From Datisca glomerata (taxonomy: Eukaryota; Streptophyta; Magnoliopsida; Cucurbitales; Datiscaceae), in the NCBI GenBank assembly GCA_003255025.1, contig QANY01011928.1:1100052-1164051 (forward strand): a DNA stretch of 64,000 nt, written 5' to 3'. Both the position numbers and the translations under genes were made by a program. This document shows positions 10,112 through 21,416 of this stretch, in pieces; within the stretch, counting starts at the first letter, position 1, and every line of letters starts with the position of its first letter. The notes under the pieces were generated by a model that saw nothing but the letters and a program-made list of their open reading frames with translations, did not search any database and was not told the origin of the DNA.

Positions 10112-12000
10112 AAAGAGAAGGGTGTAAAAAACACCCCAACAGCAAAGTCCTTCATTAATAAAAACAATTCACAACAACAAGGAGCATACCTTGCGGGTAA
10201 ACAAAAACCAAAATAAGTTGGAATAGGAAATCAGGAGATGCATCAGGCATCCCAGCTAGACTAGCACCTCCTTAGCGCCCTCATCATCTAACATGCACCA
10301 ACCCGAATAAAAGCCATCTGGCTAGCCTCATTAAAACTTTAACTGAAAAAACCCCAGAAGGGGAAAATCAGAAAAGGAAAAAGAGTACTAGAAAAAAACC
10401 AAGGAAAAGAGTATCAATTAACAGAATAGGTAATAAGAAATATTACAATATCTAGATAACCAAAGAGGAAGGTTGTCTACCCAGACGTGACATAAACCAT
10501 CTCTACCCAAATTAGCTAGCTTATTAGCAATCTCATTATCATTCCTAGAGACATGTTTAAAGGACAGTTGATAACAATCCTTCAAGTATGCAGTGTATGA
10601 AATATTAGCATCACTCCCTAAGTCCTTACTACATGCTTCAGAAAGGAATTAGATCAATTCTAATGAATCACTTCTAATTTCAATCTCTTCACCCTAAATA
10701 AAATCACCATTGTTAGACCTCACAGAATAACTTTTTCCTCATTAGAGAAGGGATCCCTGCATGGAGAAGACTTAGAGCAACCAATTTTTTTTATGAGACT
10801 CTAATTATCCAACCATTAGCATCGTTGACCCAAGGGGCATCTGTCCAAAGCAAGATTTTCCTACTAACCACGGCTTCCTCCTGTTCCAAACTCAAAGCCG
10901 AATTACTGAGCTTCTTCGCTTCAACAGAATCCACCTCACAACATTCCTCTAAATGCCTCATCAACGCATTGACAGGATCTAAGGGCGAAATAAAAATCCC
11001 TCTGAAGCAAGCAGTATTCTAAAATTTTTAGATGTGCCAAATCCCTAAAGCAAACCACCACAAACATATGTCTTTGTCTGGTCAATCTTTCACCATCAAG
11101 AAGAAATTTTTCCATACAGAGATGAAATCATTCCCAACAAAAAGGTCCATGTGGATCGTCAAAGGGCTTGAAAACCAAAATGCACGATTAAATTTACACT
11201 TGAAGAAAATGTTGAGACTATGCTGTTGCTCCATACCACAGAAGGAACACCGATTAGAAATATTCATGCCCTTTTAACGAGGTTAATTTTCAAAGCCAAA
11301 AAATTCATGGAGCATCTCCATAAAAAATCCTTTATTTTGGGAGGGATTCTTAGCTTCCTGATTTTTTTCCAATAAGCAAGGTCATCCAAGGGCAGCTAGT
11401 AACTCTATATAAAACCGAACGCCTAGGATTCTCATTCTATAGTATATTAAGAGCAACTTTATAATCTGATTTAACCGAGTAAGTACCATTCCTTTGTGTA
11501 AAACCAGGTAAGTCTATCCTCATGGGCAAATGGACTAAGGTGAATAGTCTGAATAGCTTCAACATCTTCCTTGTAGATGTATTCATCGATCCTCTGTTTG
11601 TTCCACATGCCATTTGAGTCGATCTGATCCTTAAGTTTAGACCAATTCTGACTAGGAGGGGAATAAATCTTGAAAAACACCAGTCAAGGGATCCCAAGAT
11701 CCTTCCAGCTATCCACTTTTTTCCCATTAGCAATCTTCCAGTACAGACCATGATTAAGAATTTTCCTACCTTCCAACAGACTACGCCACCCCTATGAAAG
11801 ATGGTACCCAATTTTGACATTCAAAAAGTTACTATAATGAAAATATTTAGCTTTCAGGAATTGGGCTAGTAAAGAGTATGAGTCTTCTAAAATTCTCCAT
11901 CCTTGTTTAGCAAGCATTTGCACAACCATCTATTGACTAAATAAGTCTTTGATTTTTTGGACCAAATTTTATCATGTAAGCCTTGTGTCATTTAGAAACT
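10112..12000 (-). mobile_element. LINE-B: 5'-truncated L1-type LINE, broken
   Basis: On the minus strand the order is reverse transcriptase C-terminal region (QGWRILEDSYSLLAQFLKAK, then LLEGRKILNHGLYWKIANGK, 11760-11920), DRLTWFYTKEW (near 11500), the zf-RVT zinc-binding domain (CSFCGMEQQHSLNIFFKC, 11190-11250), RNase H (10450-11030, with stops) and the 3' UTR to 10112. Reading continues across frameshifts near 11660 and 11290. The 5' end is lost within the reverse transcriptase. Confidence 0.8.
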
Positions 12001-12808
12001 GCAATAATCATTGAAATTATAATATTCAATGTTTTGTTTGACCAATTTTGGATTAGTTTTTTTTAAGTGATGTGAGAAATTATTACTATAAATTCCCTTA
12101 ATTTGTTTTTTTTATTTTTGAAAATACATGAGTGAATATAGAGAATGAAATTGTAAAACCCATTTTGATAATCTGATGATATAAATTGTATGTTAGTAGA
12201 GCAAGAGGGACAAGTGAATGGTGTGTAAGAAGCAGATTGAGATCCTCTCCTATTGATAGAACAAAAGAGGATTATATTCAATATGGACCATTCGTCATGA
12301 AAATGGATAGTCAGATTTATCTTAACAAAAGGATAAAATAAAAAAAAGTGTCTTTTAACATCGGCGTTTGTGCTGGGGTGATCTTAATTGTCTACATCTT
12401 AATTGTCTACACTCAGCATGAACCGCTAGAATTGGTCGAACAGATCCCCAACCGTTAAAATCTCTAGCAAGAGGGGATCTATTTCTCGTAGAAGCAGAAA
12501 CTCTACGACATATCGAAATGATTAGTTAACTCTCAAAGTAGTTTAAGTGGCTAATATTTATCATATGCAAGAGATCATTATTATGACGAGAAGGTCAATT
12601 CGCATTTTGGACTTGAAATTTTCAAGCCATGTGATTCGGTGTTTGATCCCTATAAAAAAATTTGAGTCTGCATTTTTCTTAAGAAATCTGCGGAATATAT
12701 CTTTTTATAATTACGATCATTATTCATTGAATTGTGAAGGAAAGAATGCATCAAACAATGAATGAATTCTTCTAATATTTCCTGAAAATAATGTAAATAC
12801 TGAGTTCT

Positions 12809-13370
12809 CTCGTGCTGTATGCACGACAGACACCATTTTGGATGTTTTGAAAGAGGATTGGCAGGTGAATGTCCAAGGTAATTTCTGGGCATTATTCTTA
12901 GATGCTGCTAGGTCACCAGATGATGGGCAGGGTGGTTTTGGATGGGCATTACGGGATCTCGGTGGTAATCTGGTTGCATTGGGTATGAAGGCTTTGAACT
13001 GTTCAGAATCAGTCCTACAAGCTGAGCTTTGGGATTCTTTGGGGTATGGATACGTGTAGACAATTTATTTCTGAGCATATTCTAATTTTCTTGGATTGCT
13101 TGGGATTAATTGATGCCATTAAGAATACTCACCCGTCCGCTCCTGATATTGATTCAATTATTGAAGATATTAGGAGTCTCTCTAACATTTGTTCTACCAT
13201 TAATTTTCAATTTTATGCTAGATCTAAAAACTTCCTTGCTCATGCTTGTGCTAAGGAAGGTAATTTGAGTAGTGTGATTTTGTTGTGTTCCTCTAGAGTC
13301 GTTTTTGTTTATGGAACATGAATTATTATTATGCCCGCTTAATTGATTATTTCTTTGATAAAAAAATTAA
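12809..13370 (+). pseudogene. Plus-strand LINE RNase H fragment (copy 2)
   Basis: Same content as 9540-10108, with a few substitutions (SLSNICSTINFQFYARSKNF; FLDCLGLIDAIKNTHPSAPD). The same frameshift near 13055 is present in both copies, so the fragment was already dead before duplication. Confidence 0.75.
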
Positions 13371-13719
13371 AAATTATATATTTTTATTCCTGATTTTTTA
13401 GCATGATTTCCAAGCAACAAATTGCCAGTATTTTTATTTTAAATTGATTTTGAGACTTTTAAACTCCAAATAAATGCCTATATTTCTTTAAACACATGGT
13501 CGGGCATAAAATTGGAGAGAAGTTTTATCAATATCATAATATTTATATGTAATTAGGTATTTTTTAATCAGTTCTCATAAGAAGTTGTCTTTCCCGTCTA
13601 GGAAAGTGGTTCTCGCCTAGGTCTCTCTAGGGTTTTGTGTGGCCACCGCCTCCGTGTTTGGTGGTCATTGTGTTTTTTGGCTTTTATTGTTATGGGTTCT
13701 GGAGACTTTGGAAGAGCTA

Positions 13720-15060
13720 ATGGCTCGTTTGGATAACTGGAAGTTGACTGAGGAGGAGGCGGATGAAACCATAATTCCACGAGAGGCAGCGTTTGTAGAC
13801 ATTGAGGAATGTGAACTGAGCATCCTTGGGAGACTATTTTCTACAAGGAAATGCAACATCCTCAGACTCAGTTGGGCATTAACGAATGCATGGAGTATCG
13901 GCGGAGATGTTAGATTTGTTGAAGTTGACAAAGATTGTTTCCAAAACTTTTTCAAAACAAAAGCCTCTGTTTTGTTTGTGGTTGATAACGGTCCCTGACT
14001 TTTTGAGGAACAATTATTCGTAGTCAAAAAATGGATTCCCAACATTGGTTTGATTCAACTACCTTTTATTGTGATAGTTTTTGGGTCCAAATTCACCATT
14101 TGCCTCTTGAATGCAGAAATAGCAAGGCGGGTGGGTTGTTTGGGAGAAAATTTGGTATGGTGAAGGATACTAATGAAGGTTTTCTCTTTTGAGGGTTATG
14201 AACGCAAAAGATTCATCCGGGCCGTGAAGATGGAGATAAATATCACCAAACCTCTTTTGAGAGGCACTTTTATTAATTTCGATGGGAGAAAAAACTGGTG
14301 TGGTTTCAAGTACGAGAGGATACCGTGGTTTTACCATTTTTGTGGGAGGATTATCCACAAAAATCTAATTTGTAAGGAGAAAGAAGGGGGGTACGATGAT
14401 AATATAAAGCCTGCTCCACTCAATTTTCCGATATCAGGGACGGAGGAATGGGTATTTGAAAGCATGGAGGAGATGGATGGAGGAGTAACCCACAGTTCTG
14501 GAAAAAAGATTCAGAGATATTCCCGAAGAAAGGAAGTAGTAGGGGGAGTGAACAGGAATGTACCGGTGATGGGAGCGCTACTTTGCATGGTCAAGATATG
14601 TCAAGAAACAGAAGGGAGATGGATGAGACTAGAAGCGTGGAAGAAGATGGTGATATGGGGGGGGGTTTGTTTCTTCCGGGAACAAGACGGAGGATATATC
14701 GGCCGACGTCGAGGTCCATCAATCTGAAAGGGTTATGATGGAAACGGTACCAACAATGGTTCAGTCCGACTGGAATAGTGGAACAAGGGGAGATTTTATG
14801 TGGACTTAGCTGCTAAAGGAAATGGTCGGTCCATTCAGAATATTTTAGGCCCAGTTAAGATTGCTTCGGACCCTTTTACACTTGGGACTATTATAGACAG
14901 ATTGGAGAAGATTGGAGGACGCAAAAAGAAGAGAAGTTTAGGTGGCCAGTTGTTTCATTCATACAGATGTTAAACTGGGGGGAGGGGGGGAACGTTCGTT
15001 CGAGGACACTGGGGATGATAGTCATACTGATCAAGCAATGGAAAGTCAGAAGAGAAAGAA
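13720..15060 (+). pseudogene. LINE-C ORF1: gag-like RNA-binding protein (DUF4283 + zf-CCHC_4)
   Basis: From the ATG at 13720 the protein reads MARLDNWKLTEEEADETI, continuing through ILGRLFSTRKCNILRLSWAL and FVEVDKDCFQNFFK, the usual DUF4283 fold of plant LINE ORF1. After a stop at about 13998 and a frame change it goes on as EEQLFVVKKWIPNIG. From 14173 comes the region before the zinc knuckle (MEINITKPLLRGTFINFDGR, WCGFKYERIPWFYHFCGRII). The knuckle itself is degenerate: CGRIIHKNLIC has only Cys-His-Cys. The charged tail runs to about 15060. At least one stop and one frameshift make it non-functional. Confidence 0.75.
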
Positions 15061-15109
15061 AGTAATTTCACTGTTAGGGTTGAGAAAGTCAGTCTAAATT
15101 GGCCTCACT

Positions 15110-17130
15110 CTATCAATAAAACTATTATATTGAAATTGTCAAGTGTTGGGAGCCTCCTAACAATCCATTCATTAAAGAAGCTTGTCAAGCTTCACTCTCC
15201 AGATGTAATTATTTTGTTGAAAACAAAAAATTGGACGAGATGGATGGAATTGGTTAAAAGGGCGTTAGGGATGAATTTTTTTTAACAGTTAATCCTTATG
15301 GCCTTAGTAGGGGTTAGCTATGCTGTGGAATGTTGTTGACTGTGTGATTGTAAGTAAATATTCTCACTTTTTTATTAAGGCAGTTGTTAGAGATATGAGT
15401 ATTGACAAAAAATGAAGATTTTTTGGGATCCTTGCGGCTACAGATGAATCGGTTTGAAGGGAACAATTGAGTGTTTTGAATGAACGAACAGACATAAAAA
15501 CATCCCGTTCCATGTCTTCGGATACAACCAATAAGGGTTTGCCCGTTCTTTGTACATAAACCCTCATGATGGTTTCGTGCAACTTCAGTAATTCTTCCAC
15601 TTCCAGGATAAATTCTCCCATTTTTGCCTCATAAAAAGAACTAATAGGTTGATGGATTGTTACCCTGATGATTTAATAAATGGTTTCTCTATCTCGCATG
15701 ATGAGTCAAAGATAAAAAAAAAGATAGACTTGAACAACCGTACATGCATCTTTTGTGTATTGCATACGGCTCCACAATGGAATTCATTTTTAACTTCTCT
15801 CGAAGGAAAAGAAAATATAGGATCTATCATACACAAATCGGTAAATGATCTAATAACCACCCTTCCTTTTATTTTGGAGTAAGATGTCCAGATCTTCGGA
15901 GCCCTACTTATTAAGTGGGGATTTTAATGCTTACACATCGCCGTCATAAAAGATGGGGGTAACCTTGTTTCGTGGAATTCGATGAAGGATTTTCCCAATT
16001 TATTGTTGATTGTGTTTTGGTTGATTTGGATTATTCTGGTGTTCCATTTACTTAGATAAGAGGAAGGATGTCGATCTTATCTAAGAGAGGCTTGACCAGT
16101 GTTGATGTAATGATGCTTGGTTGGAGTTACACTATAATTGTAAACCTCTCCATATGTCATGTAGTGGGTTAGATCATGTAACAATTTTGGTGGACACGAC
16201 AAAAATTTTCAGAAATTGGAAAATGATTTTAAAATATGATAAGAGGTGGGCCAATTTTGAGGAATGCCAAAAAATAGTAGAGAATTGTCTTTATTCGGGG
16301 CTGAGACAGATCACTTGGGGATAAACTCAGTGCAGTAAAGAGGGCTTGATCAATTGGCGGAAAAATGAACCACTAACTAATTCCAAAAAATTAGTTAGTG
16401 CTTTAGAAGCTAAAATTAATGACATGTATACTCACAAGGCTAATGCCGTGAATATGCATGAAATTAATTATATGGAGGTAGAGTTGGAGCGGGCTATTAT
16501 TGAAGAAGAGAAATATTGAAGAGATAGATAAAGAGCAAATAGACTTGAAAATGGTGATAAAAACACTAAATTTTTTCACTCTACGGTTAAGGGAAGGAGG
16601 AGCCAAAATAAAATATATGATTTATTGGACCATAATGGCAGCTGGATTGAAGACCACCAGGAAATAAAAAGTATGACCCAACGTTATTTTGTGGAGTTAA
16701 GCCGGTCAATTTGATTCGGTTTTGGACTCAATTTCTTGCAGGCTGGATGAGAGGGGAATTGCTTTTGTGGATCAGTCAGTGGAAGTTTGGGAAATTGAAA
16801 GGGCTTTGGGAGATATAGATGGATCAAAGACACAGGCTCAGACGGTTTTTCAATTTCTTGCAGGCCATATGTTGATGCTTCTTGGAAGAACGAGTCTGGT
16901 GGCTTGGGTTTTGTGATTCGGGACCCATCGGGTTTGGTTCAAACAGTAGGGTGCAATAAAATTGATCAATGCATAGATATTTTTTGGCAGAGGTTTGGGC
17001 TGATATTGAAGTTCAAAGTGATGCGGCTAATTCGAACATTGGGAGTTTTCACAATTTTTATTTTTTAATGATAAGTTTAATCTTAGCTTTAAGCACACTA
17101 ATAAGAACCTCAATGGTTTAACTCATGATT
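15110..17130 (+). pseudogene. LINE-C ORF2: endonuclease, RT linker and RNase H remnants
   Basis: The endonuclease begins with SVGSLLTIHSLKKLVKLHSP and LLKTKNW (near 15140-15240). It is cut by the plastid insert at 15490-15885 and resumes with EPYLLSGDFNAYT (near 15900), the GDFN motif. The end of the endonuclease is SGLDHVTILVDT (16161-16200). The linker ENGDKNTKFFHSTVKGRR (near 16550) precedes the reverse transcriptase. The reverse transcriptase is deleted: VEVWEIERALGDIDGSKTQA runs within about 20 bp into RNase H (VDASWKNESGGLGFVIRDPS, near 16870-16930). Stops and frameshifts are frequent. Confidence 0.75.
15490..15885 (-). pseudogene. clpP: Nuclear plastid DNA: clpP intron 2 end and exon 3 start
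   Basis: The minus strand reads [20 protein letters not shown] and continues through [20 protein letters not shown] and [11 protein letters not shown], the third exon of chloroplast clpP, the proteolytic subunit of the stromal Clp protease. Upstream of the exon (starting about 15663) is non-coding sequence with the hallmark of a group II intron domain V: GAGCCGTATGCAATAC pairing with GCATGTACGGTTGTTC (15731-15772). This matches the plastid gene's intron 2. Homology stops at about 15490 after DVFMS. LINE endonuclease sequence lies on both sides, so the fragment was inserted into LINE-C. Substitutions such as PLLV for the usual PLWV show decay in the nucleus. It is not a functional gene. Confidence 0.88.
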
Positions 17131-17930
17131 TAGCTAAACATGGTGGTTCTAGAGTCTGTAAATTTTGGAAAGATAGCCTTCATTTGTGGTTATTCAATGG
17201 TTGTAACTCATTTTCTTTGCAATCTTAAGAATAGTCTTTTTTTTATTGACAAAAAATTTAGGTATTATTTTTATTTTATTTATTTATTTATTGCAATTGA
17301 GGTCTCCACGCATGGTGAAGAGGCATGCTGTGAAAACTTATAGGCAAAAATTTCAAAGGGAGAATATGGAAAATACATGTCATAGTAAAACTTCGATCCA
17401 ACTTCCCCCAAAGGACAAGGAGGGGACATGAATCTGGTCCAGCATGAATCATTTTTATATATTTTTCTTCTCTCTTTCTTTTGTATTCTGAGCATCCAAA
17501 CAACAATTTTTGTAACTTTCTCCATTATAATTTCACCGCGAAGTTCAAGATTCTCAACTACATTCATAGCTTTATAAGACTAAGGCCTGTGCTAATTTAG
17601 TTTTAAACTTAAACCAATATTTTAATAAGCTTTCATTTTTAAATACTAACCAATTAATCTCATTTTACGTTAATTGCTGAAATAAGCATGTGAATGTTAC
17701 AAGCTTACGAGATTAGCATAAAAAACATTATCTTAAATTTAAAAATAGATTTTTTTATTTGAGGGGGAAAAAAGAGAGATGTTGAAGATGACAAGACATG
17801 ATAAAACGGCGAAAACCTAAAAAATGACGAAGTTGTGTTTTTAAGCTAAATCTCATAGAGGTTTATCGTTTCACATATTTGTTTCCTTTCGTGGTTGTAA
17901 AGGAAAATTAATTTTAGAACATGTGTTAAT
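17131..17930. other. AT-rich stretch, nothing recognised
   Basis: A minus-strand frame over 17280-17567 and a plus-strand frame over 17246-17431 are open, but neither resembles a family I know. The rest is AT-rich and without long frames. Confidence 0.4.
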
Positions 17931-17939
17931 ATAAAAGCT

Positions 17940-18255
17940 AGGGGGTTCAAAATCAAACCGAACCTAACAGAAAATTGTCAGTCGGTTCAGTTCAGAATTT
18001 TAATGATTTTCGAATCGAACCGAATCAAACCGAAGCTTTAAATTTATATATATTTTTTATTTTTTATAAAATCAAACCAAAGCAAAACTTTAATTTTATA
18101 TTTGTTTTTTCAATAATATCACTTAAAAATTATTTTAAATTAATAATACCGAACCGAATCGAACTGAAATCACAGTTCGGTTCAGCTCGGTTAGTTTGGT
18201 TCTTTTAGTATTCACGGTTCGACTCGATTTTGTCACCGAACCATGAACACCCCTA
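17940..18255. mobile_element. Non-autonomous element NA-1 (316 bp) with 9-bp target duplication
   Basis: Flanked by ATAAAAGCT at 17931-17939 and again at 18256-18264. The left end begins AGGGGGTTCAAAATC. The right end, on the other strand, begins TAGGGGTGTTCATGG, giving imperfect inverted termini. The interior is rich in AACCGAACCGAA-type motifs at both ends and AT in the middle, with no coding capacity. A 9-bp duplication is typical of Mutator-superfamily insertions. A related, larger copy is at 59667-60688. Confidence 0.8.
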
Positions 18256-18299
18256 ATAAAAGCTTTGGAACTAATGTGTTGATTTTGAAAGAATAGATA

Positions 18300-20365
18300 T
18301 AAAATTGCAAAACCCCAAGACTAGAGGGTTTAGTGTAAAAGACAGGAGATCTGAAACCTAGATAGGGAGGGCATCAGTCCAGATATTACAATTCGTAATG
18401 AAGCAAGATGATGAGCCAAAGAGTTCTTGTTCCTAGGGATATGGGCAAAAGAAACAACATCGAAAGCAGAACAAATTCTTCTAATGTACCTTAATGAAAG
18501 GCTCGATCAAAGCAATCTTTGATGCAGGTTCATTCACTATGGAGATAACATCTAAAGCATCTGAGAAAATTACAAGATTACCATCCGAAAGAGTATTGTA
18601 GCTAACCAGGCCCTACAGAATGGCTTGGGCATCGACAAAGATAACATTGAGATAGAAATCAATAGCCATACAACCCATACTGACAATTGCTCCACCTGGA
18701 CCAAATAAGACCCAGCTTAGGCCGCCAATCCCTTCCTTCCATGCAACATCAGTAAAGAGTTTTCACGTGTTATCTGAATCGATATAATCATCAGCCAACA
18801 TGGTTATATGCTCACAGAAATCACCCGAGACAACCACTCTACAAGGTGCTTGTTAGTGAGATGTTGGCATTATTAGGTTTCAGATTTCATCTTCAAAGCA
18901 TTTAAGGTTCCTACATTTCCATAGTCTCCAAACTCCAAATGTTTTCCATTGTAGGCCAGAAGCATTAGACAGATGACTAAGAAAAACAGTGACCAAGTTG
19001 TCCCAAATCTCCACAAAATCTGGTCCATTTACAGAGTCAGAGTCAAACCCCAGATGACTTCTGAACCAGAAAACCCTAGCAAATAGACAAGGGTAAAAAA
19101 TATGCACTAAGGACATCTTCCTTCACACAAACAAGGCAAATGGTGTTGACATTTATGCCTCTCTGTCGGAGATTAGGTTTAACAACGATGAAATTCTTAA
19201 GACATCTCTAAATGAAATCTTTGATTTTAGGAGGAACATTCAGGGACACAGATGCTTCAAAGGATTAAGGAGTTGATAAGGCTCACTAGGCTCCCCCTTA
19301 GCACTTCTCCCAGTATTTTCATTACTCAAGAGGCTCACAACTATCTTATTCCATGACTTGACTGAGTGGACACCATCCTTACTGTAGTGTCAAATAAGCT
19401 CATCTGAACCTCCAAATCGGCTAAGTGGAATCTTATGGATTTCAACTATATCCTCTTCACAGAAAATAGCATCCAAGACATCCACATCCCAACGACCTAA
19501 ATCCAAAATTAATTGATTGACTGAGGTAATTGAGGAAACAAGTTGAGACTAAACCTTAAACATAATCACTCTAAGAACCCAATTATCGATCAAGATATTA
19601 ATAGATTTACCATCACCAACCCTCCATCTCAACCCATGAATAAGGATATCCCTACCGGCCAAAAGACTACGCTAGCCCCATAAAGGTCTGTACCCGAACT
19701 CCACAAAGAGAAATCTACCGTCTCTGAAATATCTATTTTTATAAAATTGAGCAAACATAGATGTCGAAGAGGAAACCATTTTCCAGCATTGTTTAGCTAA
19801 CATAGCGAGATTAAAGTACTAAAGATCATAAAATGCTATGCCCTCCTCTGACTAGTTAAATTCTTCCAGGAAGCCAATGTGATGCCACCCTTATTAGTAG
19901 AAGAAGACCACCAATATTTAGCTAAAAGAACACATATATCATCTAGAAGAGTAGTAGGGAGTTTAAAGCACATCATTGCGTAACTAGGGATAGCCATCGC
20001 CACAACTTTAATCAGGATTTCTCGACCCGTGGGGGAGAGAAATTTTTTGGCCCATCCATCCAGCTTAGAGACAACTTTATCCTTAATCTCATTGAAGATA
20101 ATCTTCTTGGCTAACCTAAAGTTTGATTCCAACCTTAAATATTTTCCCAACCCTGAATCGTGATTCATAGCCATGATTAGCATCCCTTTGATGGGCAGGT
20201 ACATTTTTGCTAAAACACACCCTACATTTGCTAAAATTCCCAACATGTCCCAAAGCTCTACCATAAGAATAGAGAATAACGGATATCTGGTGGAAATATG
20301 ATTTCGAGGCACGACAAAAGAGAATGTAATCATCCGTAAAAAGTAGATGGGAAAGAGCTGATTTA
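18300..20365 (-). mobile_element. LINE-D: 5'-truncated L1-type LINE, broken
   Basis: The minus strand starts within the reverse transcriptase at its catalytic motif (LLFTDDYILFCRAS, about 20310-20355). It continues with GLGKYLRLESNFRLAKKIIF and FLSPTGREILIKVVAMAIPS (19836-20333), zf-RVT and linker (FGVWRLWKCRNLKCFEDEI, 18880-19116), and RNase H remnants to about 18360. Several stops split it. It is truncated just upstream of the Asp-Asp motif. Confidence 0.8.
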
Positions 20366-20375
20366 TAAAATTATC

Positions 20376-21218
20376 ATAGAGTTTAATTAACTTGATTTAT
20401 AGAATTGAAATTCTTAATTAATTCTCTGCATCCATTAACTGACAAAAAAAAATAATTCTATAAAAAATTTGTATCATGTTTATCGTTATTCGAACAAAAT
20501 GAATCATGCATAAGTTCATATATCACCCCTATAATATTTTTGTTACTTTTTTTTCATTATAATTGTAAATGAAAACAACTTTATCAGGTAAACTTGTGTG
20601 AAGCTTAGTCAATGTGAAAATAATTAAGGATTTAAATCCTTTATCTTATTACAATCATGCATGACATAGACTATGGAGACCACCATGTTAAATCGCCTTG
20701 TCTTGCAAATTACTAAATGTAGCAACTGCAACATCAAAGAAGTATTTCTTATTGTCTTGCAAATTACTTAAGCATTACATTAACATATGGAAAATTTTAT
20801 TAGATATGACAGCTAACTAGAGTTTATACTTCAATACATTCATGTATGAGAAATATTGTTTTAGATAATAGAATTAACCATTTGATACGGCCTGACAAAA
20901 TTAATTACTTTGAACATTTTTATAATGATATTATTATTTCGTAAGATAATTCTTTTATTATACCTTGAATTCTTTATCTTTTCCATTCAATCTTTTACTT
21001 GACTCTTGATTCGTTTTAAAATCCAGAAAGTTTATATTATGTGATATGATCATAGTTCCATCAACGAGATCCACATGTATTATAATCTTATAATAACACA
21101 GGTGCTATGATTTTTTTTCTCATTCGATTGGTTAGTTTCTAATATTATTATTAGGTTGATATCAAAAGGCACCACATATATTTTTAATTTTTTCGCAAAT
21201 ACACTTTCCATCACACAA
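20376..21218. other. AT-rich intergenic DNA, nothing recognised
   Basis: No long frame, no repeat unit and no structured RNA is apparent. This segment separates LINE-D from the 3' end of LINE-E. Confidence 0.5.
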
Positions 21219-21416
21219 ATCCATTCGTTTTTTTTATCAAAGATTTTATTTCAAACAAAAAGATATTGGAGAAGACAAATCATGGAGGCCTTTCCCTACC
21301 TCTCTCCATAGTTTTTTTCCTTAGATATCAATCTAGAAACAAAAGGTGGTAAAAAAGATGTATTAAAGTAATTCATATTCTGGTCTTTGCTATAAGTTGA
21401 TGTAGCATCAACAATG
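21219..21416 (-). mobile_element. LINE-E 3' end, cut off by the Copia insertion
   Basis: About 200 bp between an A-rich LINE-like terminus (minus strand ends in TTTGATAAAAAAAAC, near 21219-21235) and the Copia-1 target duplication CAATG at 21412-21416. The other side of the same duplication (30981) continues directly in LINE-E RNase H sequence. The 3' limit is inferred from the A-rich end only. Confidence 0.55.
21412..21416. repeat. Copia-1 target site duplication, left
   Basis: CAATG immediately before the LTR start TGTTGGG. It is matched by CAATG at 30981-30985. Confidence 0.9.

Larger units (their letters stand above)
10112..13370. repeat. Segmental tandem duplication, copy 2
   Basis: Counterpart of 8100-10108. 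It retains the 1.26 kb of LINE sequence deleted from copy 1 and so is the more ancestral copy. Confidence 0.9.
13600..17130 (+). mobile_element. LINE-C: plus-strand L1-type LINE, internally deleted, with chloroplast insert
   Basis: A LINE in order ORF1 (DUF4283 and zf-CCHC_4), endonuclease (interrupted by a clpP fragment), linker to the reverse transcriptase, almost no reverse transcriptase, then RNase H. Terminal duplications were not identified. The 3' end after the RNase H remnant is unclear (about 17130). Confidence 0.8.

Noticed and set aside
15364..15621. A functional Clp protease gene
   Set aside because: Only the end of intron 2 and the start of exon 3 are present, and the reading leaves clpP sequence after DVFMS and continues into antisense LINE. 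It is a plastid fragment.
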